From JAGOBP01 sp964550855 (lineage in GTDB: Bacteria; Chloroflexota; Anaerolineae; Fen-1058), in assembly GCA_964550855.1 (NCBI GenBank), contig CAZKBQ010000004.1, positions 54,342 to 118,341 on the forward strand: 64,000 bases of DNA, in the 5' to 3' direction. The translations under genes and the position numbers were made by a program. Shown here one piece after another: positions 52,101 to 61,189 of the stretch. Within the stretch, counting starts at the first letter, position 1; the number at the start of each line of letters is the position of its first letter. Below the pieces are notes generated by a model. The model was not told where the DNA came from, did not search any database, and saw nothing but the letters and a program-made list of their open reading frames with translations.

Positions 52101-54362
52101 CTGCGCCGCAAGCAGATGGAGGGCCTGCAGGTTGCCGCATCTGCCATCGGAGCGGAGCTGGAATTGCCCGCCCTGCTTAACGTTGTCGTGCAAGAGGCCG
52201 CCCGCATCTTTCAGACGGCGGCAGTGGCGCTGCTGTTGATCGATCGGGCCAGCGGCATGCTGCGCGTGCAGGCCAGTCGCGGTCTCTCGGCCGCTTTTGC
52301 CGAACGTTTTACGCTGACGCGCGGGCAGGCCGATGCAGCTGAGCGGCCGATTCCGCAGGTGCTTGATTTGCAGAACGAGCAGGTGGAAGCCGGCCAGCGC
52401 GCGAGTTACGCCGCCGAGGGCGTGGTCAACTTGCTGCGGGTGCCGCTCATGAGCAGCGGTCAACTGGTGGGCGTGCTGGACCTGGGCTGCCAGGAGCGAT
52501 CCTGCCACTTTGGCGATGATGAGCTGGAACTGGCGCGAATTTTCGCGAGCCAGGTGTCCATCGCCATTGAGAACGCCTGGCTGTATGCCGAGACCCATCG
52601 CCGGCTGGATGAAAGCACCATTTTGTTTGAAGTGGCGCGCGCGGGCGCTTCAACGTTGGACTTTGACCGCGTGCTCGATCGGCTGCTGGATGCGATCCGG
52701 CGCACGCTGCGGTTTGAGTGTTTTGAGTTCATCCTGTACGATGCAGCGGCCGGGGTGCTCAGCACGCGCGCCTCATACGGCTTTACGGCCGAGTCGAACG
52801 AGCGCGACTTGCGGCTGGGTGAGGGGGTGGTGGGGCGGGTGGCCCAGACCCGGCAGGCACTGCTGATCAACGACGTGCAGCAAGATGCGGACTACCTGTC
52901 TGTGCAACCGGGGACTCGTTCGGAACTGGCCGTACCACTGGAAGTCGGCGAGCGATTCATCGGAGTAGTGAATGTGGAAAGCCCCCGGCTTAACGCCTTC
53001 ACGCCCGACGACGAGCGCCTGCTGACCACGCTGGCCGGTCAGCTGGCGGTGATCATCGAGAATGCGCGGCTGTACGCCGAGACCCAAAAACGCCTGTCGG
53101 AAGTCTCAACACTCTATTCGTTCGCCGAAAAGCTGGGCAGCAGCCTCGATCTGCCGCAGCTGTTGGACATGATTGTGACCACCCTGAAATCTGTGCTGCA
53201 TTGCCGCGGCGTCAGCATCACGCTGCTCAACCCGGACACGCAGCTTCTGGAGATCAGAGCGGCGGCGGGCCTGCAGGACAAGTGGCGGCAGGCGGCCAAG
53301 CTCAAGGTGGGCGAGGGTGTCAGCGGCAAAGTGGCGGCCACCGCCACGCCGCTGTATGTGCCGGACGCGCGCGAACTGCCCGACTTTATCTTCTTCGATC
53401 CGGTGGTGCGCTCGCTGCTGGTGGTGCCCATGATGGTCAAGGATCGGGTGATCGGCACGCTGGCGATCGATCAGGCGACGCCCGCGGCGTTCACCACCGA
53501 CGATGAACGCTTGCTGGTGATCGCGGCCGCGCAGGCGGCCGTGGCCATTGAGAATGCGCAGCTGTACGCGGCGCTGAAGGAACGCGCCGACAAACTGGAA
53601 AAGGCCTACAAAGAACTGCAGGAACTGGATCGGCTCAAAGACGAATTGGTGCAAAACGTGTCGCACGAGCTGCGCACGCCGCTGACGTTCATCAAGGGCT
53701 ACGTGGAACTGCTGCTGGATCAGGACATGGGCCAGCTCAACGAGCAGCAGCGCGAAAGCCTGGCGATTGTGTCGGAAAAGACCAATGCGCTGACGCGGCT
53801 GGTGAGCGACATCATTTTCCTGCAGCAGATTGAGCGCGAGTCGCTGGACCTTGCGCCGCACAATATGCACAGCGTGGCACGACTGGCTCTGCAAAGCTGT
53901 GAGATTTCGGCCAGCCGCGCCGGCATCAACCTGAAGCTGGACGCGCCGGCCGACCTGCCGCCCATCCTGATCGATCGCGACCGCGTCAGCCAGGTATTTG
54001 ACAATCTGCTGGGCAATGCCATCAAGTTCAGTCCGCGCGGCGGCACCATCACCATTCGCGTGGAAGATGCGGGCGATCAGCTGCGCATGACGGTGGCCGA
54101 TACCGGCGTGGGTATCCCCGCGGATAAACTGACCAAGATCTTCGATCGGTTTTACCAGGTGGACGGCTCAGCCACGCGGCGCTTTGGCGGCGCCGGCCTG
54201 GGGCTGGCCATCGCCAAACGCATCGTGGAATCGCACGGCGGTCGCATCTGGGCGGAAAGCGACGTGGGTACGGGCAGCCGTTTCATCTTTACACTGCCCA
54301 AGGTGCCGCCCGCCCGGGAGCAGCCAGTTTACGACGCGTTCACTTCGGCCAACGCGGTGTGA
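49143..54362 (+). CDS. Cytoplasmic histidine kinase with PAS and eight GAF domains
   Basis: A 1739-residue kinase without predicted TM helices. An N-terminal PAS-like domain (about 20-135) is followed by eight GAF domains, with linkers of the ENARLY type at about 304, 471, 646, 812, 976, 1142, 1307 and 1470, a repeat of about 166 residues. HisKA has H1508 (VSHELRTP). HATPase motifs are NLLGNAIKFSP, DTGVGIPADK and GAGLGLAIAKR. There is no receiver. It is translated in an ATGA overlap with the second small membrane protein, so the pair probably works together. With the KaiC-like ATPase and the wHTH protein it forms a five-gene module downstream of secA. Confidence 0.93.
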   Translation: MSAAASPRKRSARQAAPLDAEALLYGHAGPTAVLDPTGCFLAVNSPAHHLFVADGETSLVGHALSDFLETYSQARWQELLDQLVTARTEVRGTLDVIDPREHVRQTLDASRVELAARPILRGRRVAAVQAFFKPIGLSTSSALPTPRQIRLAEALRQVAAVLNSTLDLTTVLELIVSQLKSVVPLDSCSVLLADHQRFHLAIAQGYEAPVIERLSARHAQFQTTRWIIEHLEPLYIPDTLQDSRWEQLLQPEKIRSWIGMPLVNRSRDQVLGILGIDHHLPDAYSADDLEAAYAFADQAAIAIENARLYAEARRRAEHMAALYSVSESVSQSLDLDTTLTAALDKALEVVGVEAGAISLIEPDARELVIRVHRGWRQQDLVQNLRVKLGEGLSGQAVITGDVVVTGRLDDEPRLAVPRVRDEGVLAQALAPMHARGRVVGVLGVMSYRPHTFQPQAIEVLKSIADQIGLAIDNAQLYARETRRAAQLTLINEVARDIASTLDVTGRFERAVRAICDRFGYHMVAIFVPAPDRQSLILEASAGGLAEMVGPNFRQPMGVGLIGLAAQTGEVMLSNDTRTDPRYLRPVAPEHDFTRSELSVPLLQDGAAGPRTVIGVLDLQHTQVGAFHAEDVQAMQTLADQLVVSIANAHLYTQARQRVAELSALQQVSLQITASLDTWSVLEIIAQTTLTLTQADDVHIYLYEAGSDTLIFGTALWRDGSRPAAVEAPRSDDLTWQVVRGRQPIIVNDAPDHPLFTSAAARDWGVQSIAGLPLKRADEVLGVFTVAFTKPHFIDADETRLLTLLSDQAAIAVANARLYEQTKRRLDELSLLHDISLAGTSSLDFHEVSQRTVMALQHSLGFEYVALFLVDDNREYCELFATSELAAELDRNPRIRIGTGIVGYAVQHGTPLNVPDVTRDARYLSGIAVARSELAVPLRAGERVIGAIDLQSPRLGAFSANDERLLMTVAGQWAVLLDNARLYESERLRRKQMEGLQVAASAIGAELELPALLNVVVQEAARIFQTAAVALLLIDRASGMLRVQASRGLSAAFAERFTLTRGQADAAERPIPQVLDLQNEQVEAGQRASYAAEGVVNLLRVPLMSSGQLVGVLDLGCQERSCHFGDDELELARIFASQVSIAIENAWLYAETHRRLDESTILFEVARAGASTLDFDRVLDRLLDAIRRTLRFECFEFILYDAAAGVLSTRASYGFTAESNERDLRLGEGVVGRVAQTRQALLINDVQQDADYLSVQPGTRSELAVPLEVGERFIGVVNVESPRLNAFTPDDERLLTTLAGQLAVIIENARLYAETQKRLSEVSTLYSFAEKLGSSLDLPQLLDMIVTTLKSVLHCRGVSITLLNPDTQLLEIRAAAGLQDKWRQAAKLKVGEGVSGKVAATATPLYVPDARELPDFIFFDPVVRSLLVVPMMVKDRVIGTLAIDQATPAAFTTDDERLLVIAAAQAAVAIENAQLYAALKERADKLEKAYKELQELDRLKDELVQNVSHELRTPLTFIKGYVELLLDQDMGQLNEQQRESLAIVSEKTNALTRLVSDIIFLQQIERESLDLAPHNMHSVARLALQSCEISASRAGINLKLDAPADLPPILIDRDRVSQVFDNLLGNAIKFSPRGGTITIRVEDAGDQLRMTVADTGVGIPADKLTKIFDRFYQVDGSATRRFGGAGLGLAIAKRIVESHGGRIWAESDVGTGSRFIFTLPKVPPAREQPVYDAFTSANAV

Positions 54363-54369
54363 GGTCGGC

Positions 54370-55455
54370 ATGTCTGGGCTATCGGCAGTTCCTGCGCGAC
54401 CGAATACGTCGTCCAGCCCGCTGCTGGATTTGCGGCGGGTGCTGCACGCGTTGCCCAAAGTCGATCTGCACCGGCACCTGGAAGGATCGCTGCGGCTGGA
54501 GACGCTGGCCGAGATCGCGCGCGAGCACGGCATCGATCTGCCCAGCTATGACATTGAATACCTGCGGCCCTTCGTCCAGATCACCGACGATCCGCCTGAT
54601 TTCAGGCGTTTTCTGGAGAAGTTTCAGGTGCTGCGCCGGTTTTATACCACGCGCGAAGCCGTGCAGCGGGTGGCCTACGAAGCCGTGATCGACGCGGCCT
54701 TCGACAACGTGCGCTACCTGGAATTGCGCTTCAACCCGGCCGCGCTGGCGCAGGCCCAGGGCTTCTCATTTGACGAAGTGACCGAATGGGTGGCCGATTC
54801 GGTCGATCGGGCGCAGCAGGACGCGGGCATCACCGTGCGGCTGCTGTGCACCATTGTGCGACACGAAACACTGCGCAACGCAGAAGCCATCGTTGAGGTG
54901 GCCCTGGCGTTTCGCCATCGCGGCGTGGTGGGAGTGGACCTGGCCGGCGACGAGACGCTGCATTCCGGCCTGCCGTTTGCGCCGCTGCTGCGCCGCGCGG
55001 CCGAGGCGGGCTTGGGCGTCACGGTGCACGCGGGCGAGGCAGGCCGCGCCGACAATGTGCGCGAAGCAGTAGAACTACTGAGCGCGCAGCGCATCGGCCA
55101 CGGCATCCGGGCGATTGAAGATTCCACCGTGGTGCAGCTGCTGCGGCAGCGCAACATTGTGCTGGAAGTGTGCCCCACCAGCAACTTGCAGACCGGCGCC
55201 ATGTCCAACTTTGGGCACCATCCGCTGCGCGATCTCTATCAGTTGGGGGTGACGGTCACGCTGAACACCGACGATCCCAGCGTCTCGGACACGACGCTGA
55301 CCGACGAATATTTGGTGACCGTGCGAGGCATGGGGCTGGGGCTGCGCGATCTGCGCACGTTCAATCGCTGCGCCATCCGCGCGGCGTTCCTGCCCGCCGA
55401 CGAGCGTCGCGTGCTGGAGCAGCAGCTGCTGCAGGAATTTGACGCGCGCCTGTGA
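54370..55455 (+). CDS. Adenosine deaminase-family enzyme
   Basis: A 361-residue amidohydrolase. Zinc ligands are H34/H36 (KVDLHRHLEGS) and H220 in HAGEA, with catalytic E223; D301/D302 are in NTDDPSVSDT. The pattern and length fit adenosine deaminase; aminodeoxyfutalosine or adenine deaminases of the same family cannot be excluded. The ATG at 54370 follows the kinase stop by 7 bp; longer in-frame starts lie inside the kinase gene. It ends the secA-linked run and converges with the minus-strand pair at 55456. Confidence 0.9.
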   Translation: MSGLSAVPARPNTSSSPLLDLRRVLHALPKVDLHRHLEGSLRLETLAEIAREHGIDLPSYDIEYLRPFVQITDDPPDFRRFLEKFQVLRRFYTTREAVQRVAYEAVIDAAFDNVRYLELRFNPAALAQAQGFSFDEVTEWVADSVDRAQQDAGITVRLLCTIVRHETLRNAEAIVEVALAFRHRGVVGVDLAGDETLHSGLPFAPLLRRAAEAGLGVTVHAGEAGRADNVREAVELLSAQRIGHGIRAIEDSTVVQLLRQRNIVLEVCPTSNLQTGAMSNFGHHPLRDLYQLGVTVTLNTDDPSVSDTTLTDEYLVTVRGMGLGLRDLRTFNRCAIRAAFLPADERRVLEQQLLQEFDARL

Positions 55456-56211
55456 TCAGGCGGTGCGCTCCCATTCCTGGATGGATGATTTGATGATCTG
55501 CCGCGCGCGTTCGTCCGTCACTTCGTCGGCCGATTTGAACAACGTGTGATCGACCTCAATCAACAGGCTGCCATCGGCCGACGCGCCGACGTGGATGCGC
55601 CGCTGGCTGAGTTCCGGGTCCTGCAGCACATTGCGCTGCAGGACTTTTTCGATCTGATCGAGAATGCTGCCGGGCGGCGCCGGATATTTTGGCTTGGAAG
55701 TGGGCACCGCCGACAACGCCGCCGCCACGGTGGGCTCCAGCTTCATCCCGATCGGCACACTCGGCCCCCCCGGTGTGTGTTCGGCGAGCGAAGCGGCGGG
55801 CCCAGCGACGGCCGGAGCAGCCGTGGGCGCGACGAGGGGAATGCCGCCGGCAAACTGCTGCAGGCCGCCCAGCGCCTCCAGCACCTTGGCCGCCGCTTTG
55901 TCATCGTGAATATCGCGCAGCTGATCGTAGCGCATGCCGTTGACTTCGACCTGCCACTTGCCGCTGACCGCGTCGCGCAGCACCAGGATGGCGTCCGGCG
56001 GCGCGGCGATCGATTCGGTGCGGGTCAGCGATTTGCCGGCCGCGCCGGCCACGCTCTTCACCCACTCGGGCGCGGGCGTGCCGTCAACCGGCGACTTGTC
56101 CTTGTTTTTGCCGGTGTTGCGCAGCGCGATGACGATGCCCACGCCCACCAGCATAACGGCGATCAGCAGGATGGCGGCAACCAGAATGAAGCTTTCAAAG
56201 GGCAGGCTCAT
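55456..56211 (-). CDS. Single-pass membrane protein of unknown function
   Basis: A 251-residue protein with one N-terminal helix (about 8-30, ILVAAILLIAVMLVGVGIVIAL), then a soluble part. It has a compact middle section (AILVLRDAVSGKWQVEVNGMRYDQLRDI), a Pro/Ala-rich linker and a C-terminal section (RIHVGASADGSLLIEVDHTLFKSADEV). The family is not recognised. It starts directly after the fpg stop codon on the same strand, so the two are co-transcribed. Confidence 0.72.
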   Translation of the reverse strand: MSLPFESFILVAAILLIAVMLVGVGIVIALRNTGKNKDKSPVDGTPAPEWVKSVAGAAGKSLTRTESIAAPPDAILVLRDAVSGKWQVEVNGMRYDQLRDIHDDKAAAKVLEALGGLQQFAGGIPLVAPTAAPAVAGPAASLAEHTPGGPSVPIGMKLEPTVAAALSAVPTSKPKYPAPPGSILDQIEKVLQRNVLQDPELSQRRIHVGASADGSLLIEVDHTLFKSADEVTDERARQIIKSSIQEWERTA

Positions 56212-57051
56212 TTAACTTCCTCGCAAACGCTGGCAATGGGGGCAATAGTGCGTGCCGCGCTGTCCCACCACCATGCGTTCGATGGGACGGCGGCAGCGCC
56301 GACACGGCCGCCCGGCTCGATCATACACGCGCGGGCGATAGTCACCTTCGATGACGCCATCGCCCGCGTCGGTGCCCTGGTCGGCGATGGCCCGGCGCAG
56401 CACCCGCCGGATCGATCGATACAGCGCGGCGATTTCGGCGTCTGACAATGAAGCCGCCGTCTGCCGTGGATGTATTTTAGCATACCACAATGCTTCGTCG
56501 GCATAGATGTTGCCCACGCCCGCAATAAAGTGCTGATTCAACAGCAGCGGCTTGATGGCGCCCGATCGCTCTCTCAGGCGGGCGCGAAACACGTCGAGGG
56601 TAAACGCCGCATCAAGCGGCTCAGGGCCGTGTGCGCCGGTCACTTCGGCCGGCTGCCGCACCAGGTGCATGCGGCCAAACTTGCGCACGTCGTTGAAGCG
56701 CAGCTGCTGCCCGTCGTCCAGATCGAAGATGACGCGATCGTGTTTCTCGATCGGCGCGGCGCGATCGATCACGCTCAGTTTGCCACTCATCTTCAGGTGG
56801 ATCAATAGGAATAGGGTCGCCTGATCGGCCGATCGGGTGGCGGCCGGCCGCCTGACCAGTTCGAATATCAGATATTTCGCCCGCCGGTTGATCGATCGAA
56901 TGGTGAAGCCGCGCAGCTGGCGCGTGAAGGTGCGCAGGCCGGGACGCGCGATGGTGCGCGGCCACAGCACGCGCACCTCGGTGACGGTGCGGCCAACCAC
57001 GGACGCGCGCAGGCGTCGCACGAGCGTTTCAACTTCGGGCAGTTCGGGCAT
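56212..57051 (-). CDS. mutM: Formamidopyrimidine-DNA glycosylase
   Basis: A 279-residue bifunctional glycosylase/AP lyase removing 8-oxoguanine and formamidopyrimidines. The N-terminal PELPEVETLVRRL has the catalytic proline P2 and glutamate E3. The H2TH region and NIYADEALW are conserved, and the C-terminal zinc finger is C-x2-C ... C-x2-C (CRRC, CPHC). It is the first gene of a minus-strand pair, divergent from dnaE. Confidence 0.95.
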   Translation of the reverse strand: MPELPEVETLVRRLRASVVGRTVTEVRVLWPRTIARPGLRTFTRQLRGFTIRSINRRAKYLIFELVRRPAATRSADQATLFLLIHLKMSGKLSVIDRAAPIEKHDRVIFDLDDGQQLRFNDVRKFGRMHLVRQPAEVTGAHGPEPLDAAFTLDVFRARLRERSGAIKPLLLNQHFIAGVGNIYADEALWYAKIHPRQTAASLSDAEIAALYRSIRRVLRRAIADQGTDAGDGVIEGDYRPRVYDRAGRPCRRCRRPIERMVVGQRGTHYCPHCQRLRGS

Positions 57052-57090
57052 GATTTTTGTCGTGTCAAGCAGCGGATTGAAGGCAGGTTG

Positions 57091-57099
57091 ATTATACCA
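57091..57099 (-). promoter_or_regulatory. Extended -10 promoter of mutM
   Basis: On the minus strand TGG-TATAAT (57099-57091), an extended -10 element about 40 bp before the start codon. No -35 consensus is visible. Confidence 0.55.
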
Positions 57100-57164
57100 A
57101 GCCTGTCCACCCGGCGCTTGGCGTGGTGGTAGGCGATGTGCTAAACTTGTTGCAGGCCAGTGTC

Positions 57165-57194
57165 TTGACGGGCGTAATTCTTAAGCGCTATAAT
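57165..57194 (+). promoter_or_regulatory. Promoter of dnaE
   Basis: TTGACG (57165-57170), 18-bp spacer, TATAAT (57189-57194), 60 bp before the start codon. A CCCGCG-T-CGCGGG inverted repeat follows at 57201-57213 in the leader. Confidence 0.75.
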
Positions 57195-57253
57195 CAACTG
57201 CCCGCGTCGCGGGTGGAGTCCTCGCGTTAAGCAATCATCGAAGGCAAAATCAC

Positions 57254-60200
57254 ATGTCGTTTGTTCACTTGCACGTCCACAGCGAGTATTCAGTGCTTGA
57301 CGGCCTGAGCAAGGTTTCGGCCATTGTCAACCGGGCCAAAGAGCTGGGCCAGCCGGCGGTGGCGCTGACCGATCATGGTGTGATGTTCGGCGTGATCGAT
57401 TTTTTCAACGCCGCCAAAAAAGCCGGCGTCAAACCCCTCATCGGCATGGAGGGCTACCTGGCCCGCCGCACGCGCTTCGACAAAGACCCCAACAAAGACA
57501 AGAGTCCGTATCACCTGTTGCTGCTGGCGCAGAATCAAACCGGCTATCAAAATCTGTTGAAGCTGGCGTCGCTGTCACAGCTGGAGGGTTTTTATTACCG
57601 GCCGCGCGTCGATAAGGAGCTGCTGGCCCAATATAGCGAAGGGTTGATCGTCACCACCGGCTGCGGCGCGAGCGAGATCCCGCGCCTGATCGTGGACGGC
57701 CAGCTCGACGAGGCGCGCCGGCAGCTGGGCTGGTACGTGGAGGTGTTTGGGCGCGATCGGTTTTACATCGAATTGCAGCTGCACGAAGGCTACCCGGAGC
57801 TGGTCAACATCAACCGGCAGCTGCTGCAGTTTGCGCGCGAGTTCGGCGTGAAGCCGGTGGCGACCAATGACGCGCACTACATCCGGCCCGAGGACGCGCC
57901 CGCGCAGGACCTGATGATCTGCATCGGCACCGGCTCGCTGGTCAGCCAGACCGATCGCATGAAGATGACGGACAACTCGTACTACCTCAAGAGCCGCGAC
58001 GAGATGGCGGCGCTGTTCGGCGAAGTGCCCGAGGCGCTGACCAATACGCTGGCGATTGCGGAGATGTGCGAAGTCGATCTGAGCAGCAAGGGCTATCATC
58101 TGCCGGTGTTTGAGCTGCCGCCCGGCGTGACGCCGGAGCAGGAACTGCGCCGCATGTGCGAGGCGGGTCTGCGGGCGCGGTATGGCGATCGGGCCGACGA
58201 CCCCGAAGTGCGCCACCGTCTTGACTACGAACTCGACGTCATTCACAAGATGGGCTTCGATACGTATTTTCTCATCGTGGCCGATCTCACCCGCTTCGCG
58301 CGCGAGCGCGACATCTGGTGGAATATTCGCGGGTCGGGCGCCAGCTCCATCGTGGCGTACACCACCGGCATCACCAATCTGGATCCGCTGCCGCACCACC
58401 TGATCTTTGAGCGCTTCCTGAATCCGGGGCGCATCTCCATGCCCGACATCGACATGGACTTTCCCGACGATCGGCGCGCGGAGATGATCGATTATGCCGT
58501 GAACAAGTACGGCAAGGACAAGGTGGCACAGATCATCACCTTTGGCACGCTGGGCGCGCGCGCCGCCATCCGCGACACCGGCCGCGCTCTCAACATTCCG
58601 TTGTCCGATGTGGACAGCATCGCCAAGCTGATTCCCAACGTGCCCGGCAAGCCGGTGAAGCTGGCGGAAGCGCTGGAGCAGGTGCCCGAGTTTAAGCAGC
58701 AATATGAAGGCGCCGAGTGGGCGCGCACCCTCATCGACCGCGCCATGACGGTGGAAGGCACGGTGCGCAATGTGGGCACGCACGCCGCCGGGGTGGTGAT
58801 CTCCGATCGGCCGCTGGTGGAATACACGCCGCTGCACCGGCCCACCAAGAGCGACGGCGGCGACAGTCCGCTGGAATCGATCACACAGTTCGAGATGGGG
58901 GTGGTAGAGGCCATCGGCCTGCTGAAAGTCGATTTCCTCGGCCTGATCACGCTGTCGATCATGCGCAAAGCGTGTGATCTGATCCAGCACTATCACGGCG
59001 TCACGCTCAACCTGTCCAACATCCCCATCAACGATCGCGCCGCCTTTGAGCTGATGTCACGCGGCGACGTGCTGGGCGTCTTCCAGGTGGAGGGCGGCGG
59101 CATGCGGCGCATGTTGATGGAGATGCGCCCGACCAAATTCGAGCACATCGTGGCCGGGATCTCGCTCTTCCGCCCCGGCCCGATGGAATACATTCCCACT
59201 TACATCGCCCGCATGCACGGCGACGAGCCGATCGAGTACAAGCACCCCAAGCTGCAGGCGATTTTGGAAGAGACCTACGGCATCATCGTCTATCAGGAGC
59301 AGATCATCCAGATCGCGGTGCAGCTGGCGGGTTACAAACCCGGTGAAGCCGACGAGATCCGCAAGGCGGTGGGCAAGAAGATCAAGGAGAAGATCGACGC
59401 GCACCGCGCCAAGTTCATCAAGGGGGCGGTGAACAACGGCGTCGAGCAGGCGGTGGCCGAGGCGGTGTACGCCGACATCGAGTACTTTGCGCGCTACGGC
59501 TTCAACAAGGCGCACGCCGCCGATTACGCGGTGCTGACCTGCCAGACGGCGTATCTGAAGGCGCATTATCCAGTCGAATACATGACGGCGCTCATGACGT
59601 GTGAAAAGAGCGTCGAGAAGATCGGCCTGCTGATGATCGAGTGCCGTCGGCTGGGCATCGACGTGCTGCGCCCCGACATCAATCGCAGCGATCTGGACTT
59701 CACCGTGGAACTGCAGGCCGACCGACGGCGCGCCATTCGCTTTGGCATGGCGTCGGTCAAAGGCGTGGGCGAAGCGCCCGTGCGCGCCATCGTGGAGGCG
59801 CGCCGCGCCGACGGGCCGTTCAAGAGCCTGGAAGATTTCTGCCGCCGCGTCGATCTGCGCGTGGTCAACCGCCGCGCGCTGGAAGCGCTGATCAAAGTCG
59901 GCGCGTTCGAGGACTTCGGCTATCGCACGCAGCTGCTGGAGATGATCGATCGCATGCTGGGCCTAAGCAACTCGGCACACCGCGCCGCCGACGCCGGGCA
60001 GATGTCGCTGTTCGGCATGCTCACTCACAACGAAGCCGGCATGGACACGCTGGGCGCGCTGCCCAAAGTGGCCGAAGCCACCCTGCGCGAGAAGCTGGCC
60101 TGGGAAAAAGAACTCATCGGCGCGCAGGTGTCCGAGCATCCCGTGGCTGCCGCGGCCGCCCAGCTGAATGGCGAGATTACGCACCTCAGCAGCGATCTCA

Positions 60201-61189
60201 ACGAAGACGCCGATCAGCATCGCGCCGTGATGCTCGGCATGGTGGTCGGCCAGCGCACCATCACCACCAAAAAGGGCGAGCCGATGGGCTTCGTCCAGCT
60301 GGAAGACGTGCAGGGCACGTTTGAATGCGTCGTCTTTCCGCGCACGTGGAAGCAGACGCAGGGCCTGTGGCAAAACGACAAGATCATCCTGGTGCGCGGC
60401 ACCATCGACGTGAAGGGGCGCACGCCCAAGCTGCTGGTGGATTCGGCCACCGACAAGCTGCAAATTACCGAGGCCCTGCCGGACAAAAACGGGCGAACAG
60501 TCAAGACGCCTCCGGTCCATCAAGGCGCCGGGATCAGATCACAGAATTCAACCGTCAAGGGTCAGACACCGGGCAGCGCGGCACCGGCCAATCGGCAGGC
60601 TGCGGAACCGCCCGCCAAATACGCTGCGCCCAAAGCCGACATTCGACACGCCCCGATCGACTTCGATCTGCCGGATGATGCTTATCACCCTGAGTTTGAA
60701 GAAGACGATCCGTTTGCCAACGACATTTTTGATCCGATAGACGAACCGATGATCATTGAGACGCCGAAACTTGCGATCTCGGCCAACCCGATCGTTCCGG
60801 CGGCGGCCCCGCCGGCCGATTTTCCGGTGATGGCGCCACGCCCCGCGCCGGCCGCGCCCCAAGTCCAGGCTGCCAAAACCAACGGCAACGGCCACAACCA
60901 CGACCACAACAATGGACAGACTGACAGCTGGCAGCCGCCCTCGCGCCTCGCCAAAGTCATCATCTCGCGCTCGGGCGATGGTTTTGTGGACGCGCAGCGC
61001 GTGGGCGACGTGCACACACTGATGCGATCGTGCCCCGGCCCCGACCGCTTCTGCTTCATCGTCATGGCGCGCGGCAGCACGCTGCAGCTGGACTTTCCGA
61101 ACGACACCACCACGCTCGACGACGATTTGATCGAACAGTTGAAAACGCTGCCCGGCGTCGAATCGGTGCAAGTGAGCCTGAGCCTATGA
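57254..61189 (+). CDS. dnaE: DNA polymerase III alpha subunit
   Basis: The 1311-residue replicative polymerase. An N-terminal PHP domain (FVHLHVHSEYSVLDG) is followed by the C-family polymerase core with the metal-binding D398/D400 in PDIDMDFPDD, then finger and beta-binding regions. An OB-fold lies at about 993-1068 (MLGMVVGQRTITTKKGEPMGF). A linker of about 160 residues (1069-1230) is rich in Pro, Asp, Glu and Ala and contains an NGNGHNHDHNN stretch. The protein ends with a compact domain (LAKVIISRSGDGFVDAQRVG ... VQVSLSL) of the tau-binding type. It is about 150 residues longer than E. coli DnaE because of this linker. The downstream deacylase gene overlaps its stop (ATGA). Confidence 0.96.
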   Translation: MSFVHLHVHSEYSVLDGLSKVSAIVNRAKELGQPAVALTDHGVMFGVIDFFNAAKKAGVKPLIGMEGYLARRTRFDKDPNKDKSPYHLLLLAQNQTGYQNLLKLASLSQLEGFYYRPRVDKELLAQYSEGLIVTTGCGASEIPRLIVDGQLDEARRQLGWYVEVFGRDRFYIELQLHEGYPELVNINRQLLQFAREFGVKPVATNDAHYIRPEDAPAQDLMICIGTGSLVSQTDRMKMTDNSYYLKSRDEMAALFGEVPEALTNTLAIAEMCEVDLSSKGYHLPVFELPPGVTPEQELRRMCEAGLRARYGDRADDPEVRHRLDYELDVIHKMGFDTYFLIVADLTRFARERDIWWNIRGSGASSIVAYTTGITNLDPLPHHLIFERFLNPGRISMPDIDMDFPDDRRAEMIDYAVNKYGKDKVAQIITFGTLGARAAIRDTGRALNIPLSDVDSIAKLIPNVPGKPVKLAEALEQVPEFKQQYEGAEWARTLIDRAMTVEGTVRNVGTHAAGVVISDRPLVEYTPLHRPTKSDGGDSPLESITQFEMGVVEAIGLLKVDFLGLITLSIMRKACDLIQHYHGVTLNLSNIPINDRAAFELMSRGDVLGVFQVEGGGMRRMLMEMRPTKFEHIVAGISLFRPGPMEYIPTYIARMHGDEPIEYKHPKLQAILEETYGIIVYQEQIIQIAVQLAGYKPGEADEIRKAVGKKIKEKIDAHRAKFIKGAVNNGVEQAVAEAVYADIEYFARYGFNKAHAADYAVLTCQTAYLKAHYPVEYMTALMTCEKSVEKIGLLMIECRRLGIDVLRPDINRSDLDFTVELQADRRRAIRFGMASVKGVGEAPVRAIVEARRADGPFKSLEDFCRRVDLRVVNRRALEALIKVGAFEDFGYRTQLLEMIDRMLGLSNSAHRAADAGQMSLFGMLTHNEAGMDTLGALPKVAEATLREKLAWEKELIGAQVSEHPVAAAAAQLNGEITHLSSDLNEDADQHRAVMLGMVVGQRTITTKKGEPMGFVQLEDVQGTFECVVFPRTWKQTQGLWQNDKIILVRGTIDVKGRTPKLLVDSATDKLQITEALPDKNGRTVKTPPVHQGAGIRSQNSTVKGQTPGSAAPANRQAAEPPAKYAAPKADIRHAPIDFDLPDDAYHPEFEEDDPFANDIFDPIDEPMIIETPKLAISANPIVPAAAPPADFPVMAPRPAPAAPQVQAAKTNGNGHNHDHNNGQTDSWQPPSRLAKVIISRSGDGFVDAQRVGDVHTLMRSCPGPDRFCFIVMARGSTLQLDFPNDTTTLDDDLIEQLKTLPGVESVQVSLSL

